This document shows positions 23,391-23,497 of a stretch of 23,497 nucleotides of DNA, piece after piece; position 1 is the stretch's first letter, and every line of letters starts with the position of its first letter. The translations under genes and the position numbers were made by a program. The notes under the pieces were generated by a model. That model was not told the DNA's origin. It saw nothing but the letters and a program-made list of their open reading frames with translations, and ran no database searches. The DNA comes from an uncultured Succinivibrio sp. (GTDB taxonomy: Bacteria; Pseudomonadota; Gammaproteobacteria; Enterobacterales; Succinivibrionaceae), in contig CAAGLL010000070.1 of the NCBI GenBank assembly GCA_900770725.1, positions 1 to 23,497 of the forward strand. The letters run 5' to 3'.

Positions 23391-23497
23391 CCGTTGTCGC
23401 AAGACACCGCCACCGCGAGCCGGTGGATGGAAAAAGTTCTTTGAAAACAAGTACGGACAATCTGTGTGGGCCCTCTGGAAAGAGGGAGTACTAAAGA
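23391..23497 (+). promoter_or_regulatory. rRNA operon leader with boxB, boxA and boxC antitermination signals
   Basis: A perfect hairpin CCACCG (23410-23415) / CGGTGG (23421-23426) is in the boxB position. TTCTTTGAAAA (23437-23447) is boxA-like. GACAATCTGTGTGGGC (23456-23471), containing boxC TGTGTGGG (23463-23470), matches the E. coli rrn leader almost exactly. A further hairpin CCCTCT / AGAGGG (23471-23476 / 23481-23486) follows. The Nus-factor antitermination complex forms on such leaders. The 16S rRNA gene should begin beyond the window end. Confidence 0.88.

Overview
The window is a high-GC stretch of ordinary bacterial chromosome, almost fully packed with housekeeping genes. Gene order and protein signatures point to a gammaproteobacterium. 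The order priA | rpmE, ftsN-hslV-hslU-zapB and trmA | murI-rrn matches the arrangement known from Escherichia coli. A stand-alone malic enzyme after rpmE, and plsB next to a FliL-like gene and glpG, resemble Vibrio, Shewanella and Aeromonas neighbourhoods. My best guess is a GC-rich member of the Aeromonadales (for example Succinivibrionaceae), but this is inference from context and not a phylogenetic result.

Layout. 1-232: the C-terminal end of an IS200/IS605-type TnpB with its right-end hairpin, the only mobile-element trace. 275-4837: envelope genes. waaF-waaA (LPS inner core: heptosyltransferase II and Kdo transferase) run on the minus strand, divergent from hldD-glpG (ADP-heptose epimerase, rhomboid protease). 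4852-7792: plsB followed by a FliL-family gene (minus), starting phospholipid synthesis. 8106-11830: fieF-cysE (metal efflux and serine acetyltransferase, overlapping) and then a one-chain fructose-type PTS IIABC permease (plus). 11890-19031: a long minus-strand run priA-argS-ftsN-hslV-hslU-zapB, joining replication restart, arginine charging, septum proteins and the HslUV protease. 19077-21088: rpmE and a MaeB-type malic enzyme (plus), each with its own promoter, structured leader and terminator. 21112-23312: divergent trmA and murI with recognisable promoters. 23327-23497: A/T-rich UP-like region, promoter and boxB/boxA/boxC leader of an rRNA operon whose 16S gene lies beyond the window.

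How the genes work together. HldD makes the ADP-heptose that WaaF transfers onto the inner core started by WaaA. PlsB makes lysophosphatidic acid for membrane lipid. FtsN and ZapB act at the septum. MurI feeds D-glutamate to peptidoglycan. TrmA modifies tRNA. The rrn operon and rpmE supply ribosome parts.

I found no new multi-gene system. Points worth a second look are the TnpB end with a possible native guide junction, an altered HIGH signature in ArgS, a CysE tail lacking the usual C-terminal isoleucine, and structured leaders before rpmE and the malic enzyme gene.
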